Assembly (NCBI GenBank): GCA_016931355.1
Contig: JAFGEX010000274.1
Coordinates: 1 to 32,801, forward strand
Source: a bacterium
GTDB taxonomy: Bacteria; Zhuqueibacterota; QNDG01; JABMRT01
Reading direction: 5' to 3'
DNA: 32,801 nt
Below the pieces are notes generated by a model. That model did not search any database and was not told the DNA's origin. It was given only the letters and a program-made list of their open reading frames with translations. Shown here piece after piece: positions 26,604 to 32,801 of the stretch. The position numbers were made by a program, and so were the translations under genes. The first letter of the stretch is position 1; every line of letters starts with the position of its first letter.

Positions 26604-27252
26604 AGGCGCATCGGGGAAAAAGCGTTCCTGGGGCCTTTACGCCGTACTCGACCCGGCCTTTCTGAAGGGAAGGGAAATCCGGGAGGTTGCGGCGCAACTG
26701 GCGGAAGGCGGAGCGGATGTCATCCAGTACCGGGATAAGATTTCCCAGGCGAGGATATTGTATGAGAACGCCAGGGCCATACGCGAAATCACGAAAGCCC
26801 ACGGAATCCCCCTGATCATCAATGATCGGCTGGATGTGGCGCTGGCCGCGGATGCGGACGGCGTGCATGTCGGCAGGGAAGACCTGCCTGAAAAAGAGGT
26901 CCGGAGATGGATCGGGGGAAAAAGGATACTGGGCGTATCCGTCACCTGCTATGAGGATTTCATCGCTTCCACGGCTGCGGACTATTTCGGCGTCGGGGCG
27001 CTGTTCCCGACTTCCTCCAAGCCGGACGCAGCGCTTTGCGGCACCGCATTGGTGAAAAAAATCCGGCCTTTGACCCTGAAACCCATCATCGGCATAGGGG
27101 GTATCAACCTCGGCAATGTCCGGGAGGCTCTGGCCGCCGGGTGCAACGGTGTGGCGGTTCTTTCCGGCATCCTGGGGACCGGTTCCGTTCTCGAATCGGC
27201 CAGGCGATTTTCGGAATGCATCCGGTCCATGAACAGGGCGGAATCCCATTGA
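26599..27252 (+). CDS. thiE: Thiamine-phosphate synthase, probable ATT start
   Basis: ThiE couples the pyrimidine and thiazole halves of thiamine. The product (217 residues from 26599) contains GLYAVLD, DVIQYRDK, IINDRLDVALAADADGVHVGREDLP, GVSVTCYED, YFGVGALFPTSSKPDA and IIGIGGI, all expected of an active enzyme. No ATG, GTG or TTG lies between the end of cobO and the conserved domain. The only canonical in-frame choice visible, ATG 26497, would overlap cobO by 107 bases and add a basic, non-homologous-looking leader. ATT 26599 has AGGAAGGGG (26583-26591) seven bases upstream and overlaps the cobO TAG by three bases. Its product would supply thiamine diphosphate to the POR and IOR enzymes upstream. 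Confidence 0.85.
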   Translation: MRGASGKKRSWGLYAVLDPAFLKGREIREVAAQLAEGGADVIQYRDKISQARILYENARAIREITKAHGIPLIINDRLDVALAADADGVHVGREDLPEKEVRRWIGGKRILGVSVTCYEDFIASTAADYFGVGALFPTSSKPDAALCGTALVKKIRPLTLKPIIGIGGINLGNVREALAAGCNGVAVLSGILGTGSVLESARRFSECIRSMNRAESH

Positions 27253-27264
27253 GACGGAATTTCA

Positions 27265-28173
27265 ATGTTTAAATCCCACAAGCAGATACTGGATGCGGCG
27301 GCCCGGATGGGGAAAAAGCGTTTCGTGGTCGCAGGGGCCGAGAATGCCACTGTTCTCGAAGCCATGACTGCAGCCAGCGAACTCGGTATCGTGGATCCGG
27401 TTCTGGTGGGCGTCCCGGAGCAGATCCACGCCATAGCGGAAGCCGGAAAGATCGCCATAGACGACAGGACGATCGTCCCCACGCTCGGCGCGCGGGAAAC
27501 GGCGCGGAAGACAGTGGCCCTCATGCACCGGGATGAGGCGGAGGTGCTCATGAAGGGCACGGTGGACACGCCCACCCTGCTCAAGGCCGTGTTGAACAAA
27601 CAGTACAATCTCCGAACCGGCCGTTTGCTGAGCCATGTGGCCATCATGGAAGTCCCGTCCTATCCCAAGCTGATCTGCGTTTCAGACGGAGCCATGATCA
27701 TCCGGCCCACATTCGACCAGAAGATCCAGATCATCCGGAACGCCGTGCTGGTCATGAAGCATCTGGGAATAGAGAAACCGAAGGTGGCGCTGATGGCCGC
27801 GATTGAAAAAATAAACCCTGATATGCCGGAAACCCTGGATGCCCAGAAAATCGTGCTTCTGGCCAGGGGAGGGTATTTCCCGGATGCGATCGTCGAAGGC
27901 CCCATGGCCATAGACCTGGCCTTCTCCAGGGAGGCGGCCCGGATCAAGGCGTTCGAAAGTGTGGTTTCCGGTGAGCCGGACATTCTCCTCATGCCGGACA
28001 TCGCCAGCGGGAATATTTTCGCGAAAGGCCTGGTCTATCTGGCCGGAGCAGCCATGAGCGGATTGATCGTGGGAGCCCGCAGGCCGATCGTCCTGATCTC
28101 GCGCTCCGATTCCTCAATCGCCCGCCTGAACTCCATCGCGCTCGCGCATGTTGTTTCGGACATCTGGAAATGA
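27265..28173 (+). CDS. ptb: Phosphate butyryltransferase-like phosphotransacylase, second copy
   Basis: This 302-residue paralog of the ptb gene at 25121 shows EVLMKGTVDTPTLLKAVLN, LLSHVAIMEVPSYPKLICVSDGAM, KVALMAAIEKINPDMPETLDA, AIVEGPMAIDLAFS and PDILLMPDIASGNIFAKGL. The two copies share the core motifs but differ through much of the sequence, so they are unlikely to be a very recent duplication. It starts 12 bases after thiE. Its TGA stop forms the first bases of a degenerate copy of the dispersed repeat. With two kinases and two transacylases the block could run two parallel acyl-CoA to acid routes. Confidence 0.92.
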   Translation: MFKSHKQILDAAARMGKKRFVVAGAENATVLEAMTAASELGIVDPVLVGVPEQIHAIAEAGKIAIDDRTIVPTLGARETARKTVALMHRDEAEVLMKGTVDTPTLLKAVLNKQYNLRTGRLLSHVAIMEVPSYPKLICVSDGAMIIRPTFDQKIQIIRNAVLVMKHLGIEKPKVALMAAIEKINPDMPETLDAQKIVLLARGGYFPDAIVEGPMAIDLAFSREAARIKAFESVVSGEPDILLMPDIASGNIFAKGLVYLAGAAMSGLIVGARRPIVLISRSDSSIARLNSIALAHVVSDIWK

Positions 28174-28292
28174 ATCTGTCAGCAAACAAAAGCCCTGCGG
28201 CGTGACGCTGGACAAGCGAGCCTTCATCAATGTCTTCCACCCAGCAGATGGAAATATCCGGAGGAAAGCGGCCGGGCCGTTTCAAATCCGCT
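28171..28292 (+). repeat. Dispersed palindromic repeat, copy C (degenerate)
   Basis: This copy starts at the ptb stop as TGAATCTGTCAGC. It keeps AAGCGAGC, CAATGTCTTC and GCAGATGGAA in the same order and spacing class as copies A and D, and ends with a TTTCAAATCCG close to the TTCAATCCG of copy B. The hairpins are eroded. It overlaps the start codon and leader of the NusG-domain-II gene. The call rests on aligned short blocks and is less certain than for copies A, B and D. Confidence 0.55.
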
Positions 28293-28661
28293 CCTCTTCT
28301 TACGCCGGGGGATTGGTGTCTCGCCGTTTTCCTGCTGGCCGCAGGCGTTCTTTTTTATGTCCCGAGGCCAAAACCTGCACCGAATGAAACCCGGATACTC
28401 ATTCAGGCGGACGGCGTGATGGTGCAAAACCTGAATCCCGCGAAGGATGCGGAAGGGTCCGTGCAGGGTCCGCTGGGGGTCAGCAGTTATGAGGTCAGTG
28501 GAGGAAGAATACGCATGAAACATTCTCCCTGTCCGAACCAGACCTGCGTGCGCATGGGGAAGATCGACAGGCCCGGAGACATGATCGTTTGCGTGCCCAA
28601 CCGGGTGGTTATCCGCATCGTTAAAACAGGGGATGCGGATCTGGACGGAGTGACCTTTTGA
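28230..28661 (+). CDS. NusG domain II-containing membrane protein
   Basis: The product has 143 residues. One membrane segment (about residues 29-44, WCLAVFLLAAGVLFYV) follows a repeat-derived leader that begins MSSTQQMEIS. The rest is a NusG-domain-II-like beta fold with the characteristic cysteine block MKHSPCPNQTCVRMGKI followed by DMIVCVPNRVVIRI. Such proteins are often found beside the membrane protein that follows here and, in other bacteria, near Rnf or FMN-transfer genes; their function is not established. No ribosome binding site is evident before ATG 28230, and ATG 28248 is an alternative. The stop overlaps the next start (TTGA). Confidence 0.82.
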   Translation: MSSTQQMEISGGKRPGRFKSAPLLTPGDWCLAVFLLAAGVLFYVPRPKPAPNETRILIQADGVMVQNLNPAKDAEGSVQGPLGVSSYEVSGGRIRMKHSPCPNQTCVRMGKIDRPGDMIVCVPNRVVIRIVKTGDADLDGVTF

Positions 28662-29191
28662 ACAGGCAGGCCATTCACAAACTGGCGCTTCTGTCCCTGC
28701 TGACTGCCGCTGCAGGCGTTCTGTTCGTTTTCGAGAGCCTGGTCCCTCTGCCTCTGCCCTGGATGCGCCTGGGGCTTGCCAATGCGGTCACCCTTATCGT
28801 GATCGTCTGGTGGGGGGTGAAAGAAGCCACGCTGCTGGTCATTGCGCGGGCGTTCATAGGCGGGCTATTGCTCGGCAGATTCCTGGATCCGGGATTTTTC
28901 CTGGCTTTGGGCGGCGGTGTGGCGTCCGCCTGGATGATGGCCTTTGTCGTCCGGTTTTTCAGCAGGATTTGGGGATGCGTGGGGATCAGCATCTGGGGCG
29001 CACTTGCCAAGAACGCAGCGCAGCTCAGCCTGGTTTCCCTGCTCTACATGCGAAGCACGGCTGTGTTCAACATGGCCGGAATTTTCATTATACTTTCCCT
29101 GGCCGCCGGATTGCTGACCGGACTCGCCGCCCTTTTTTTCCTCAGACGTTTTCCGGGATCAGGAATCCCTTTTTTCCCCGGAAGGCCATAG
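28658..29191 (+). CDS. Gx transporter family membrane protein (heptaprenyl diphosphate synthase component I-like)
   Basis: The product has 177 residues and is almost entirely hydrophobic, with about five membrane segments. It contains the family-typical stretch FVFESLVPLPLPWMRLGLANAVTLI and ARAFIGGLLLGRF with a glycine-rich GGGVASAWMMAF. The family is labelled heptaprenyl diphosphate synthase component I or Gx transporter in databases; transport of a small molecule across the inner membrane is likelier than catalysis. It starts at TTG 28658, overlapping the previous stop, so the pair is probably co-translated. Its 3' end overlaps the tail of the convergent DUF116 gene by 33 bases. Confidence 0.85.
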   Translation: MNRQAIHKLALLSLLTAAAGVLFVFESLVPLPLPWMRLGLANAVTLIVIVWWGVKEATLLVIARAFIGGLLLGRFLDPGFFLALGGGVASAWMMAFVVRFFSRIWGCVGISIWGALAKNAAQLSLVSLLYMRSTAVFNMAGIFIILSLAAGLLTGLAALFFLRRFPGSGIPFFPGRP

Positions 29192-29959
29192 GACATCCAG
29201 GGCCTTCTCGAATTCCCCGAGGTCCAGCACCGTGTTTCTGCACGGGCCCTGCGGCCTCCTGTTGGGTATGCCGATGACCGGTATGCGGCCGCTGATGTCC
29301 AGGATCCCGCCCACCAGGTCCCTTTCGCAGGCTGCTGCGATGACGGAATCAGGCCCGATGAGTCTGATCCATTCCCGGGCCTTTTCTCCCCCTTCTGCGA
29401 TCCTGAACGGGACATTGTGTTTTTCGCACAGACGGATGACGGATTCGCGGACCGATTTTTCCAGGCAGCGGGGGAGCAGGACGAGCCTTTTATGCGCATG
29501 ACCGGGATGTATCCTTGCCAGGACCGCAGCATTGTGCATTTTGACAAAGGAATTGAAAACCCTGTCCTGCGCGATTCCGAGCGGCCGGGCAATGAAACGT
29601 GCAGCCGGCAGGAAGGTCCGGACAATGGATTCGGGAAAACCCGGCAAATATCGGGGTGTCTTTTTTGTCGCAAAGATACGGATCAGAAATACCAGGCATG
29701 CCCATGCTGCGAGAATCCAGAAAAAATGGGTGATCGTCATCGCTAGGCCGGGCAGGGCGTCGTGGAACTGCCCGAGTCTGAGAGCAACCAGATACAAGAG
29801 CAGGTAGGATGCTGCGCACAACAGGCAGAGCGCTGATGCGGACAGGGACAGGAAAAGCCCCCTGCCGGTTTCGGCATCCGCCTCCGTTGCGGTCAGCCTG
29901 CCTTTCCAGTCCTTCCACGCGTCGCCGAGCAGGTGGGCGGTCTTATTGGGTTCAGTGAT
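29159..29959 (-). CDS. DUF116 domain membrane protein, probable ATC start
   Basis: The DUF116 domain is recognisable from its cysteine blocks: LLPRCLEKSVRESVIRLC, VIAAACERDLVGGI and IPNRRPQGPCRNTVLD. Two N-terminal membrane segments precede it. The function is unknown. The first canonical start in frame is TTG at 29821, but this would cut into the first membrane helix. The frame stays open upstream to a stop at 29978-29980 and reads as a plausible protein, including LLGDAWKDWKG and GLFLSLSASALCLLL. That stretch holds no ATG, GTG or TTG. ATC at 29957-29959 has AAAAGGA seven to eight bases upstream on this strand. From there the product is 266 residues. A frameshift or assembly error further upstream is the alternative. 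Confidence 0.8.
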   Translation of the reverse strand: MTEPNKTAHLLGDAWKDWKGRLTATEADAETGRGLFLSLSASALCLLCAASYLLLYLVALRLGQFHDALPGLAMTITHFFWILAAWACLVFLIRIFATKKTPRYLPGFPESIVRTFLPAARFIARPLGIAQDRVFNSFVKMHNAAVLARIHPGHAHKRLVLLPRCLEKSVRESVIRLCEKHNVPFRIAEGGEKAREWIRLIGPDSVIAAACERDLVGGILDISGRIPVIGIPNRRPQGPCRNTVLDLGEFEKALDVLWPSGEKRDS

Positions 29960-30001
29960 GGTTTGGATCCTTTTCTGTTACGGACAGAGTGCAACTTTTT
30001 T

Positions 30002-30030
30002 AATTTACAGAATATTTATCAAGTCTGCAA
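30002..30030 (-). promoter_or_regulatory. Possible promoter of the DUF116 gene
   Basis: On the minus strand TTGCAG (30025-30030) and TAAATT (30002-30007) are 17 bases apart, about 43 bases before the proposed ATC start. Both boxes are imperfect, and the surrounding sequence is AT-rich, so this is tentative. Confidence 0.3.
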
Positions 30031-30095
30031 GACCAGGATCGCCGTTCTTTCCGGGATGCCGGGATGTGCTCATGGACGGAAATCAAAAAACAAAA

Positions 30096-30124
30096 TTGAC
30101 AAAATGGATAAAAATCTCTATTTT
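30096..30124 (+). promoter_or_regulatory. Sigma-70-type promoter of the fucosidase gene
   Basis: A consensus TTGACA (30096-30101) and TATTTT (30119-30124) are separated by exactly 17 bases in an AT-rich stretch. The -10 box ends 76 bases before the fucosidase ATG. It is the best promoter match in the window. Confidence 0.7.
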
Positions 30125-30200
30125 TAAATGGTTTTTTTTCGCGCTTCCCTCTGTTCTTCGGGTCCTTTTGAGCCTCAAGGGGTCATGGAGGAGGATAAAC

Positions 30201-31556
30201 ATGAAACGTACGGCAGGCACCGTTTTTCCGGCTTTCGTCATCCTTCTGGGTTCGCTGTGCGCTGCAGGATGGGCCGTAGCCCGTGAACCCGGCCGGCTGG
30301 ATTGGTTCGAAGACGCCAAACTCGGTATTTTCATCCATTGGGGCATTTATGCGGTGGACGGGACTGTGGAATCCTGGCCGATTCACAGCGGGGAGATCCC
30401 GTATGAAAAGTACATGAGCCAGCGCAAGGGTTTCACGGCCTCGGCCTATGACCCGAACGCCTGGGCGAAGCTGTTCAAGGAGGCGGGCGCCCGGTATGCG
30501 GTGCTGACCAGCAAGCATCATGACGGCATGGCCCTGTGGGACACGAAACAGGGCAAGCTCAGCATGAAGAAGGCCACGCCCGCGAAACGGGACCTGATCG
30601 GGCCATACTGCGAGGCTCTGCGGGCTGAAGGCCTTAGGGTTGGACTCTACTTCTCCCATCTGGACTGGTCCCATCCGGATTATGCCACCCTCAGGCCGGA
30701 AAAGGCCACAGGGGAGCTCAATAAATGGGACTATGCGGACAAAGGTAAGGAAGATCCACAGGCCTGGCAGAGATTCCTGAAATTCCACAAGGCGCAGATC
30801 CTGGAGATCGCGGAACAGTTCAATCCGGACCTCTGGTGGTTTGACGGGGATTGGACGCGCAACGCAGAGGAATGGGATATGAAGACCGTCCGCGCCGTGC
30901 TTGAGAAGCACAATCCCGAGGCTGTTTTCAATTCGCGAATGGCCGGACTGGGAGACTATGCCACTCCGGAACAGGGCATCCCGTCCTCACGGATCGAGGG
31001 GCCCTGGGAGTTCTGCATGACGATCAACGACTCCTGGGGCTGGAGGCCGGGCGATACGAACTTCAAGTCAGCCCGTCAGATCATCCGGATCTTTGCGGAT
31101 TGCCTGGGCGGTGGGGGTAATCTGCTGCTCGACATCGGCCCCAAGGCGGATGGAACGATCGACGAAGCCTACACCAGTCGCCTGAAGGCTCTGGGAAGAT
31201 GGGTCGCCAAACATCAGGAGGCTGTTTACGGTACGCGGGTCGGTCTTCCGGCCGGGCATTTCTACGGCGGCCCGACTTCCCTGTCCAGGGACAGCGCCAC
31301 AGTTTATCTCTATTGCTACGACATCCCCAGGGACCAGGTTCAGGTAAAGGGCATCCGGAACACGATACAGGCCGTCCGGGTCGTAGGGGAGGGAAGCAGC
31401 CTGACATTCCGGAAAATGGGCGGCGCTGCCTGGATCAATGTCCCCGGCATCCTGTTCATCGACGTGCCGGAGTGTGTCAACGACCCGGACCTGACCGTGA
31501 TCGCAGTGGATCTGGAGGGGAAGCTGGATCTCTATACGGGAAAGGGGAGGGATTAG
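30201..31556 (+). CDS. Secreted alpha-L-fucosidase, glycoside hydrolase family 29
   Basis: The 451-residue product hydrolyses terminal alpha-L-fucose from glycans, probably in the periplasm or outside the cell, since it has a signal peptide (to about residue 28, ending GWAVA). GH29 signatures are present: WFEDAKLGIFIHWGIYAV at the domain start, SKHHDGMALWDT with His106-His107, FSHLDWSHPDY, and the nucleophile Asp215 in LWWFDGDW. LLLDIGPKADGTI closes the barrel, and a short C-terminal beta domain follows. The ATG at 30201 has GGAGGA about seven bases upstream; the longer open frame upstream is not coding. No other glycan-degradation genes are adjacent, and the gene has its own promoter. Exact linkage specificity is unknown. 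Confidence 0.93.
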   Translation: MKRTAGTVFPAFVILLGSLCAAGWAVAREPGRLDWFEDAKLGIFIHWGIYAVDGTVESWPIHSGEIPYEKYMSQRKGFTASAYDPNAWAKLFKEAGARYAVLTSKHHDGMALWDTKQGKLSMKKATPAKRDLIGPYCEALRAEGLRVGLYFSHLDWSHPDYATLRPEKATGELNKWDYADKGKEDPQAWQRFLKFHKAQILEIAEQFNPDLWWFDGDWTRNAEEWDMKTVRAVLEKHNPEAVFNSRMAGLGDYATPEQGIPSSRIEGPWEFCMTINDSWGWRPGDTNFKSARQIIRIFADCLGGGGNLLLDIGPKADGTIDEAYTSRLKALGRWVAKHQEAVYGTRVGLPAGHFYGGPTSLSRDSATVYLYCYDIPRDQVQVKGIRNTIQAVRVVGEGSSLTFRKMGGAAWINVPGILFIDVPECVNDPDLTVIAVDLEGKLDLYTGKGRD

Positions 31557-31576
31557 CAGGTCCGGCGCCCGGATCT

Positions 31577-31706
31577 GAATCTGAAGACGAGCGCATTCCC
31601 CGGGGCCTGCACCGGGCTTTAATCCGGGGTAAGCGAGCGGATCCCAATGTCTTTTCCTTGCAGATCGAAGATTCCCCGCCGCGACCTGCCGGGAAGCTTC
31701 CATCTG
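31577..31706 (+). repeat. Dispersed palindromic repeat, copy D
   Basis: This copy begins GAATCTGAAGACGAGCG and has the shared core TGCAGATCGAAGAT at 31659-31672. The first hairpin pairs CCCCGG (31598-31603) with CCGGGG (31624-31629). The second pairs GAAG (31667-31670) and TTCCC (31672-31676) with GGGAA (31691-31695) and CTTC (31697-31700). The pairing is kept although the bases differ from copy B. It is not in an open frame: the frame used in copies A and B hits a TAA. Confidence 0.85.
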
Positions 31707-31749
31707 CCCGAGTATGAATTGCCCGCAGTCCACCTCCGGGCAAGCGGGT

Positions 31750-31875
31750 GAATCTGAAAGCCGATGTATTCCCGGTGGCCTGCCGTTGTGGAAGCGAGAG
31801 AATGAGAATACCTTCTCAACAGCCGAACATCTATTCCCCGGGATGCTCCCTGCCGGGGCAGTTCAAGGTTCCGGA
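31750..31875 (+). repeat. Dispersed palindromic repeat, copy E (degenerate)
   Basis: This copy begins GAATCTGAAAGC, then has TATTCCCGGTGGCCTGCC and GAAGCGAGAGAAT, parallel to copy D. The core is degraded to ACAGCCGAACAT, but a closing hairpin CCCCGG...CCGGGG and a trailing GTTCAAGG remain. It lies 44 bases after copy D in tandem orientation and about 90 bases before the TldD-like gene. Confidence 0.6.
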
Positions 31876-31963
31876 TTGGATGCAGCCTTTTCATGCAACC
31901 TATGGCCTTGTTCCATCGTATAAAAAAAGTTATTGTTTTCCCATCATCATGAAGGAGACCATC

Positions 31964-32801
31964 ATGCAAGGATTGTCCCGCCGTGAATTCATGAAAAAGG
32001 GATGCTCGGGCCTGGCTGTGGCGAGTGTCCCTTTTGTTTTCAGGACCGACACGCATGCCGCATCCGCTGCCGCGACAGGAGGTTCGCCTGCCCTGAACGA
32101 ATTTTACGAGATGTTCGGAGTGGACGAGGCGCTGATACGCAAAATCATGGGCATCGCGCTGGGTAAGGGCGGCGATTACTGCGATGTTTTTTTCCAGAAC
32201 CGCGTGTTCCATTACATCGGACTGGAGGACAACATCGTCAATGAGGCCTATTCGAACGTCGATTTCGGCGTCGGGATACGGGTCCTGAAAGGCGATCAGA
32301 CCGGGTATTCCTTTACCGAGGAAATCACGGCAAAGACCATGGCTCAGGCTGCCGAAACTGCTGCCAGCATCGCCAATGCAGGGAAAACGCTTCCTCCCGC
32401 CCAATTCAAAGTACACAAGACACCGCAATATTATCCCATTCAAAATCGTTGGGAGACGGTCAAGCTGGATCAAAAAATCCCCCTTCTGCCGGAAATCAAC
32501 CAGAAGGTTTTCTCTGCAGACAAGCGGATCATCAAATGCCGGATCGGATGCAGCGACGATTACAGCTATATCCTCATTGCCAATTCCGAAGGCCGTTTGG
32601 TGCATGATTATCAGCCCATGACCAGACTGTTCGTTTCCTGTACAGCGGAACAGGACGGCCGCAAAGAGGACAATTATGCCATGACCGCAGGCCGTTACGG
32701 TCTCGAACATTATACACCGGCCAAGATCGACCAGCTGGTCAGGGAAGCGGTGGAGGGGACCGTTCTGTTGTTTGACGCCGTGAAGCCGGAGGCGGGCGAA
32801 A
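31964..32801 (+). CDS. Tat-targeted TldD/PmbA family metalloprotease homolog, 5' part
   Basis: The gene runs off the right edge, leaving 279 complete codons. The N-terminus is a twin-arginine signal: SRREFMKKG (Arg6, Arg7) followed by a hydrophobic stretch and an Ala-rich cleavage region. The rest matches the N-terminal domain of TldD: GDYCDVFFQNRVFHYIGLEDNIVNEAYS, then VDFGVGIRVLKGDQTGYSFTEEI. AAGGAG precedes ATG 31964 by six bases. TldD in E. coli is a cytoplasmic partner of TldE in peptide maturation and protein turnover, so export is a notable difference. The zinc motif (HEXXXH, expected further downstream) may lie at or beyond the window edge and cannot be checked. A pmbA/tldE partner would be expected next. 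Confidence 0.88.
   Translation, partial: MQGLSRREFMKKGCSGLAVASVPFVFRTDTHAASAAATGGSPALNEFYEMFGVDEALIRKIMGIALGKGGDYCDVFFQNRVFHYIGLEDNIVNEAYSNVDFGVGIRVLKGDQTGYSFTEEITAKTMAQAAETAASIANAGKTLPPAQFKVHKTPQYYPIQNRWETVKLDQKIPLLPEINQKVFSADKRIIKCRIGCSDDYSYILIANSEGRLVHDYQPMTRLFVSCTAEQDGRKEDNYAMTAGRYGLEHYTPAKIDQLVREAVEGTVLLFDAVKPEAGE

Larger units (their letters stand above)
31557..31963. other. 407-base non-coding stretch made mostly of two repeat copies
   Basis: No credible gene was found between the fucosidase and the TldD-like gene. Most of the stretch is repeat copies D and E in the same orientation. A TATAAA at 31919-31924 could be a -10 box, but no matching -35 is present. AAGGAG at 31952-31957 is the ribosome binding site of the next gene. 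Confidence 0.7.

Noticed and set aside
31577-31875. Tandem repeat copies D and E as a CRISPR array
   Set aside because: There are only two diverged copies of more than 120 bases with internal hairpins, no regular short repeats or spacers, and no cas genes.
7524-31875. Repeat copies as fragments of an insertion sequence
   Set aside because: No transposase coding remains, terminal inverted repeats or target duplications are visible; the size and hairpins fit a REP/palindromic element better.
31919-31924. TATAAA as a promoter of the TldD-like gene
   Set aside because: No sequence resembling a -35 box is found 16-18 bases upstream, so only half of a promoter is present.
31619-32710. 363-codon minus-strand open frame at the right end
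   Set aside because: It lies opposite the TldD-like gene, which has a strong ribosome binding site, a Tat signal and clear homology; the minus frame also runs through the non-coding repeat copies.

Overview
The window is about 33 kb of moderately GC-rich bacterial chromosome, densely packed and almost entirely transcribed left to right. It looks like an anaerobic, Gram-negative member of the FCB lineage (Bacteroidota, Calditrichota, KSB1, Zixibacteria, Latescibacterota and relatives). The reasons are an adjacent PorU-like C25 peptidase and PorV-like outer-membrane protein, FlgD-like C-terminal domains, several envelope proteins with signal peptides, and oxygen-sensitive ferredoxin oxidoreductases. 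The lineage is an inference; no rRNA, tRNA, CRISPR array or transposase gene was seen.

Layout. Positions 1-2821 hold a housekeeping block: the 3' part of ftsH, then folP and cdaA (cyclic di-AMP synthase). Positions 2799-15807 form an envelope/secretion block: PorU-like peptidase, PorV-like protein, a fibronectin-III-like anchored protein, an SLBB protein, a short RmlA-type nucleotidyltransferase, an outer-membrane barrel with a coiled-coil tail, and a very large periplasmic TPR protein. nadC follows, overlapping the TPR stop codon. An AT-rich gap with a good sigma-70-type promoter then opens a metabolic block at 16822-28173: porGDAB, an exported nitroreductase-like protein, iorAB, two tandem butyrate kinases, a phosphate butyryltransferase, cobO, thiE and a second phosphate butyryltransferase. 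The right end carries a NusG-domain-II membrane protein with a Gx-type membrane protein, a DUF116 gene on the minus strand, a secreted GH29 alpha-L-fucosidase with its own promoter, and the 5' part of a Tat-targeted TldD-like gene.

How it fits together. The metabolic block reads as a 2-oxoacid fermentation unit. POR and IOR oxidatively decarboxylate pyruvate, branched or aryl 2-oxoacids to acyl-CoA and reduced ferredoxin. Phosphotransacylases and acyl kinases then convert acyl-CoA to free acid with ATP formation. thiE would supply the thiamine cofactor both oxidoreductases need. The substrates are inferred.

The most unusual feature is a roughly 90-130 bp dispersed palindromic repeat, with three clear copies (7524, 12018, 31577) and two degenerate ones (28171, 31750). 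All lie on the + strand just 5' of genes for exported or membrane proteins. In three genes the repeat is apparently read in the same frame, giving related N-terminal leaders ahead of a signal or membrane segment. Two other genes (thiE and the DUF116 gene) seem to lack a canonical start codon where one is needed and may start at ATT and ATC.
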